From NCBI GenBank assembly GCA_022510885.1, contig JAFLSP010000078.1:1-8415 (forward strand): DNA of 8,415 bases, read 5' to 3'. This DNA is from Treponema sp. GTDB lineage: Bacteria > Spirochaetota > Spirochaetia > Treponematales > Treponemataceae. A program made the translations under genes and the position numbers. The notes beneath the pieces were generated by a model that made no database searches, was not told where the DNA came from, and worked only from the letters and a program-made list of their open reading frames with translations. Of the stretch, positions 5,581 to 8,415 are shown piece by piece. The stretch's first letter is position 1. Every line of letters begins with the position of its first letter.

Positions 5581-6511
5581 GCGCCCCCCCGATTGACTCC
5601 ACCGCGTCCACCGCCACGCTCAGCAGGATTTCTTTCTCGCCCGCCTGCAAGTCGGCATGGGCATAGCGAATATAATCCGTTCTATTAAATAGATACAAAA
5701 GTTCCTCCATCATCGCGTCCTGCGCCTCGTCCAGTGTGCCGCCGCACAAGCCGCTCACTGCCGCATACAGACCGCTCGTCTCCACCGCCGCAAAGGGAAT
5801 GACAAATCGCTCGGAAAGATAGCCGCGCAGGATATGCTGCACCGCCGCGCAGAAGCTGCCGTCATCGGAAGCGTCGCGGCGGCTTGCAAGCGCGCGCAGT
5901 TTTTTGAGCGCGGCACGCATATTCCGCCGCGCACGGCGCTGCGCCCGCGACCGGGCAAAAAAAGCGGCAATCGCAGGAATATGGAACAGCGCGAATGTCG
6001 CCGCCGCAAGCAGGAGCAGGAAAACCGCCGCGAGCGCGGCAAGCACCGCCGTCGTTCCCGGCACGACGAGCGGCGGCGAGGGCGGACGAAATCCCTGCGC
6101 GCCCGTCTTTTCTACAATAGAACTGATTTCAACCGGCTCAAGCTGCACCGTGTGCGAGCCGAGCGCGAACGGCATGAAGGCAATCTGCCCGACTTTCCAT
6201 CCGACGAGCGACAGCGAGAGCGTGTACTCGGAGCCGAACCGGTCGAGCGACGCGGAAAGCACCGTGCAGCGGTCGCCTTGCGCGGCAAAGGCGGGCAGGT
6301 CGGTCGGCAGGTCGCCGTGCGTTGCCCCGCCGCCCAGTATGTCCTCGTCGGTATGAAAGATGTAGCGCAGTTCTGCCAGGTCGCCCACGCAGGCCGTCTC
6401 GGGCATGAAAATCTGCACGGGCGCGTGATGTTCCGGCACTGTCTCAGCAGGAAGCGCAAGCAAGGGAACGAGCAGAAAAAAGGCGCGTTGCAGGCAGACG
6501 GAACGGCTCAT
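5567..6511 (-). CDS. Bat-operon membrane protein, BatD/DUF4381-like
   Basis: The protein is 314 aa. Residues 1-22 are a signal peptide (FFLLVPLLALPA core). Residues about 30-125 form a beta-rich extracytoplasmic domain like the Ig-like domains of BatD (PVQIFMPETACVGDLAELRY). A Pro-rich linker leads to one membrane helix at about 153-180, then a very basic stop-transfer segment (ARSRAQRRARRNMRAALKKL). The cytoplasmic part, about 190-314, has the pattern FCAAVQHILRGYLSERF and ETSG, resembling the cytosolic tail of BatD and DUF4381 proteins, which often sit between DUF58 and BatA genes. It may link the cytosolic MoxR/DUF58 pair to the periplasmic VWA proteins; that is inference. ATG 6511 overlaps the DUF58 stop as ATGA and has AGAGGA 7 nt upstream. 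An in-frame extension to 6649 would put 46 Arg/Pro-rich residues before the signal peptide, so it was rejected. No exact family assignment was possible by reading alone. Confidence 0.85.
   Translation of the reverse strand: MSRSVCLQRAFFLLVPLLALPAETVPEHHAPVQIFMPETACVGDLAELRYIFHTDEDILGGGATHGDLPTDLPAFAAQGDRCTVLSASLDRFGSEYTLSLSLVGWKVGQIAFMPFALGSHTVQLEPVEISSIVEKTGAQGFRPPSPPLVVPGTTAVLAALAAVFLLLLAAATFALFHIPAIAAFFARSRAQRRARRNMRAALKKLRALASRRDASDDGSFCAAVQHILRGYLSERFVIPFAAVETSGLYAAVSGLCGGTLDEAQDAMMEELLYLFNRTDYIRYAHADLQAGEKEILLSVAVDAVESIGGAHGDL
5584..5590 (-). repeat. G7 homopolymer directly upstream of the batA ATG
   Basis: Seven G residues on the coding strand end 3 nt before the batA start codon. They also encode the I-G-G-A part of the preceding protein's C-terminus. 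The tract sits where the batA ribosome binding site should be. Slippage would change the last residues of the upstream protein and the batA initiation region together. Confidence 0.6.
5669..5703 (-). promoter_or_regulatory. AT-rich island with possible internal promoter elements
   Basis: Bases 5671-5703 contain only 7 G/C in 33, in a region otherwise strongly GC-rich. On the minus strand TTGTAT (5698-5693) and TATATT (5674-5669) are 18 nt apart, about 90 nt before the batA start. On the plus strand TATAAT (5671-5676) is present but has no -35 partner. The stretch codes for LLYLFNRTDYI, and several codons (CTA, AGA, AAT) are unlike those used around it. Promoter function is a weak inference. 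Confidence 0.25.
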
Positions 6512-7395
6512 CCGTGCGTCCTCTGCGAAAAGAAGCGGGAAAGCACGAGCGCCGCGTCGTCCGCCGTGGAGAGCGCGAGCGGATACGCGCCGTGGCGCAG
6601 GCATTCGCCGTGCCAGAAATCCGCGCGGCGGCGGTTGTCCTCGCGCCATGCCTGGCGAAACGACGCGGAAGATGTGGGAAGCATCCGCCGCTCGCCCGTC
6701 TCGCCGTCCGCAAAGGGAATCGTACCGACGGCGGGCAGTTCCTCGTCGGCCGGGTCGGTCACGCGCACGGCAACCAAATCATGCTTGCAGGAAAGCCGCG
6801 CCATCGGCTGGAGCCATCCGTCCGCGCGGAAGTCGGAAAGCACGAAGACGAGCGACTGCCGCTTGAGCAGCGTTCCCGCTCCGTTCAGCGCGTTTGCCAG
6901 CACCGAGCCGCGCGCGCCGCCGTCCGCACGGTCAAGGCGGGAAAGCAGTGCCATCACCTGCGCGCGCCCCGCCTTGGGCGCACAGGCATACTGAATCGTC
7001 CCGTCAAAGAAAACCGCGCCCACCGCGCTCGCGCTCTGCTCCGCCGCAAGCAGCAGCAAGGCCGCCGCCTCGCTCGCCGCCGCAAGCCGTGAGCGGCCGC
7101 CGCTGCCCGTCATCATGGACGCGGAACGGTCAAGCACGAAGAACACGTGCAGCGCGCGGTCCTCCTCATACTGCTTGACGAATGCCTTTCCCATGCGCGC
7201 CGTCACGTTCCAGTCAATCGCGCGCACGTTGTCGTCGGGAAGATACTCGCGCACGCCGCTGAATTCAATGCCCTGCCCGCGCCAATGCGAACGAAACGCG
7301 CCGCTTTTCATGGTCTCCGCAATCGCCCGCGCGTTCAGCCGTAGAAGCGACGCGCGGCGCAGCAAACGCTCGCGGTTCTCGTCAAGCACCTGCAT
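6508..7395 (-). CDS. DUF58-family protein with VWA-like motif
   Basis: The protein is 295 aa with no signal peptide or membrane helix, so it is the short cytosolic form of DUF58. The family core is clear: FRSHWRGQGIEFSGVREYLP, then DDNVRAIDWNVTARMGKAFV and KQYEEDR (about residues 34-80). It runs straight into a metal-site-like motif D89-x-S91-x-S93 (VLDRSASM). A second acidic motif LSDFR (D188) matches the place of the VWA ITDG motif. DUF58 proteins are almost always encoded next to MoxR ATPases and are thought to be their partners or adaptors; the exact activity is unknown. The start ATG 7395 overlaps the moxR stop as TAATG. No strong Shine-Dalgarno precedes it, so its translation is probably coupled to moxR. 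Confidence 0.94.
   Translation of the reverse strand: MQVLDENRERLLRRASLLRLNARAIAETMKSGAFRSHWRGQGIEFSGVREYLPDDNVRAIDWNVTARMGKAFVKQYEEDRALHVFFVLDRSASMMTGSGGRSRLAAASEAAALLLLAAEQSASAVGAVFFDGTIQYACAPKAGRAQVMALLSRLDRADGGARGSVLANALNGAGTLLKRQSLVFVLSDFRADGWLQPMARLSCKHDLVAVRVTDPADEELPAVGTIPFADGETGERRMLPTSSASFRQAWREDNRRRADFWHGECLRHGAYPLALSTADDAALVLSRFFSQRTHG
6519..6524 (-). promoter_or_regulatory. Ribosome binding site deciding the BatD/DUF4381-like start
   Basis: AGAGGA on the minus strand lies 7 nt before ATG 6511, inside the last codons of the DUF58 gene. It supports 6511 over the in-frame ATG at 6649. Confidence 0.65.
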
Positions 7396-8393
7396 TACGG
7401 CAGTGCCACCGTCTGAAGGACGCGCTCAATCACGTCGTCCGCCGTCACGCCGTCCGCCGCCGCCTCGTAGGACAGCACGAGCCGGTGACGCAGCACCGCC
7501 GGGGCGGCAGCCTTCACGTCCTCCGGCAGCACGAACGAGCGACCCGCGAACAGCGCATAGGCCTTGGCGCACTGCAAGAGCGCGATTCCCGAACGCGGCG
7601 ACGCGCCGTAGCTCACGTAGCGGGACACGTCGTCCTTTTTTACCGCGGAGACCGCGAGCCGCCCGCCCGCTTTTTTCTCCGCCGCCGGGCGCGTGAGCGC
7701 GACCACCGCAACGATGTAGTCCACGAGCGCGTCGTCACAGGCGACCGACCCAAGCAGGGCGCGGCATTCGGCAAGACGCCGCGCGTCAAGCACGGCGTTC
7801 ACCGCAACGTCCGCCGCGCGTCCCGCCGTCCGCACAATCTGCGCCTCCTCCTGCGCCGTGGGATAGGACACGACCACTTTGAGCAGGAAGCGGTCAAGCT
7901 CCGCCTCGGGCAGGTTGTACGTCCCTTCCTGCTCAATGGGATTCTGCGTGGCAAGCACCACGAACGGCGACGGCAGCGGGTATGTCTCCTCGCCAATCGT
8001 CACCTGCCGCTCCGCCATCGCCTCCAGAAGCGCGCTCTGCACCTTTGCCGGCGCGCGGTTGATTTCGTCAGCAAGCACGATGTTCGCGAAAATCGGCCCC
8101 TTGCGCACCGAAAACCGCCCGCTCTGGCTCTCGTACATGAGCGTTCCCGTCACGTCGGCGGGAAGCAGGTCCGGCGTAAACTGAATCCGCCGGAAGTCCA
8201 AGCCCGAAAGGTCGGCGAACGTGCGCACCGCGAGCGTCTTGGCAAGCCCCGGCACGCCCTCAAGCAGCACGTGCCCGCCCGTCAGCAGCGCAATCAGAAT
8301 CCCGTCAATCACCGACCGCTGCCCCACCACCCGCTTGGCGGCTTCCGCCCGGCACGAATCCAACAACTGTTTACACGCCTCAAAATCATTCAT
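7395..8393 (-). CDS. moxR: MoxR-family AAA+ ATPase
   Basis: The protein is 332 aa, full length for the family. The Walker A motif is G46-VPGLAKT-53, the MoxR type. Walker B is at 105-110 (IVLADE) followed by INRAPAKVQSALLEAMAERQ. Sensor 1 is in LATQNPIEQEGTYNLPEAEL (N151). The arginine finger is likely R168 in LDRF, and sensor 2 is R267 in GASPRSG. The C-terminal lid runs from about 235 to 332. MoxR ATPases hydrolyse ATP to remodel or mature partner proteins, usually VWA-domain proteins encoded beside them, so DUF58, BatA and BatB are the likely clients. This is the first gene of the operon. It lacks a Shine-Dalgarno sequence but has an extended -10-like element 6 nt upstream. No other in-frame start lies between it and the right edge. 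Confidence 0.97.
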   Translation of the reverse strand: MNDFEACKQLLDSCRAEAAKRVVGQRSVIDGILIALLTGGHVLLEGVPGLAKTLAVRTFADLSGLDFRRIQFTPDLLPADVTGTLMYESQSGRFSVRKGPIFANIVLADEINRAPAKVQSALLEAMAERQVTIGEETYPLPSPFVVLATQNPIEQEGTYNLPEAELDRFLLKVVVSYPTAQEEAQIVRTAGRAADVAVNAVLDARRLAECRALLGSVACDDALVDYIVAVVALTRPAAEKKAGGRLAVSAVKKDDVSRYVSYGASPRSGIALLQCAKAYALFAGRSFVLPEDVKAAAPAVLRHRLVLSYEAAADGVTADDVIERVLQTVALP

Positions 8394-8399
8394 GCGCCC

Positions 8400-8408
8400 A
8401 GTATACCA
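8400..8408 (-). promoter_or_regulatory. Candidate extended -10 promoter for the Bat operon, leaderless geometry
   Basis: On the minus strand TGG-TATACT (8408-8400) fits an extended -10 (TGn followed by TATAAT with one mismatch). Six nt (GGGCGC) separate it from the moxR ATG at 8393, so the expected start of transcription is the A of the ATG. Any -35 would fall near 8423-8428, beyond the window. No purine-rich ribosome binding site is present. Promoter activity is inferred. Confidence 0.5.
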
Positions 8409-8415
8409 CGGAACG

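Noticed and set aside
5671..5676. Perfect TATAAT on the plus strand as an antisense promoter
   Set aside because: No -35-like hexamer is found 16-18 nt upstream and no plus-strand gene follows. Kept only as part of the AT-rich island observation.
6512..6649. N-terminal extension of the BatD/DUF4381-like protein to 6649
   Set aside because: It would place 46 Arg/Pro-rich residues before an evident signal peptide and overlap the DUF58 gene; ATG 6511 has a ribosome binding site and an ATGA overlap.
5834..6994. 386-codon open frame on the plus strand
   Set aside because: It is antisense to two well-supported genes (BatD/DUF4381-like and DUF58). Its product is low-complexity and Arg-rich, with no ribosome binding site of note.

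Overview
The window is GC-rich (roughly 60-65% by eye) and almost wholly coding. All eight genes are on the minus strand, so the window reads right to left. I see no RNA genes, mobile elements, CRISPR arrays or intrinsic terminators, and no gene-free stretch longer than about 30 bases. The gene order, the short Smr protein and the spirochaete-like lipoprotein suggest a spirochaete, perhaps a high-GC member of the Treponema group. That placement is inference from gene content, not a search.

Layout in order of transcription: (1) MoxR-family AAA+ ATPase, 8393-7395; (2) DUF58 protein with a VWA-like motif, 7395-6508; (3) membrane-anchored BatD/DUF4381-like protein, 6511-5567; (4) BatA, a membrane VWA protein, 5580-4579; (5) BatB fused to a BatC-like TPR domain, 4582-2942; (6) BatD-like ectodomain fused to a BatE-like tail of two membrane helices plus SH3, 2993-1710; (7) Smr-domain protein, 1710-1156; (8) lipoprotein, 1129 to beyond the left edge. 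Genes 1 to 7 are joined by stop/start overlaps of 1 to 52 nt (TAATG, ATGA, 14 nt, ATGA, 52 nt, TGATG). They almost certainly form one operon with coupled translation.

This is a Bat ('Bacteroides aerotolerance') operon, a MoxR-VWA chaperone-like system of the cell envelope. The ATPase and the DUF58 protein are cytosolic. The VWA domains of BatA and BatB, the TPR region and the Ig-like BatD regions are predicted to be periplasmic. The order matches the Bacteroidetes plan moxR-DUF58-hypothetical-batA-B-C-D-E, but here B is joined to C and D is joined to the tail of E. The physiological role of Bat systems is still unsettled.

The most useful new observations are these. moxR and the lipoprotein gene, the two starts that do not rely on an upstream overlap, both have a -10-like hexamer exactly 6 nt before ATG and no Shine-Dalgarno sequence, which suggests leaderless mRNAs. 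A lipobox-like motif lies inside the BatB/BatC fusion at the junction. A G7 tract sits directly in front of the batA start codon.
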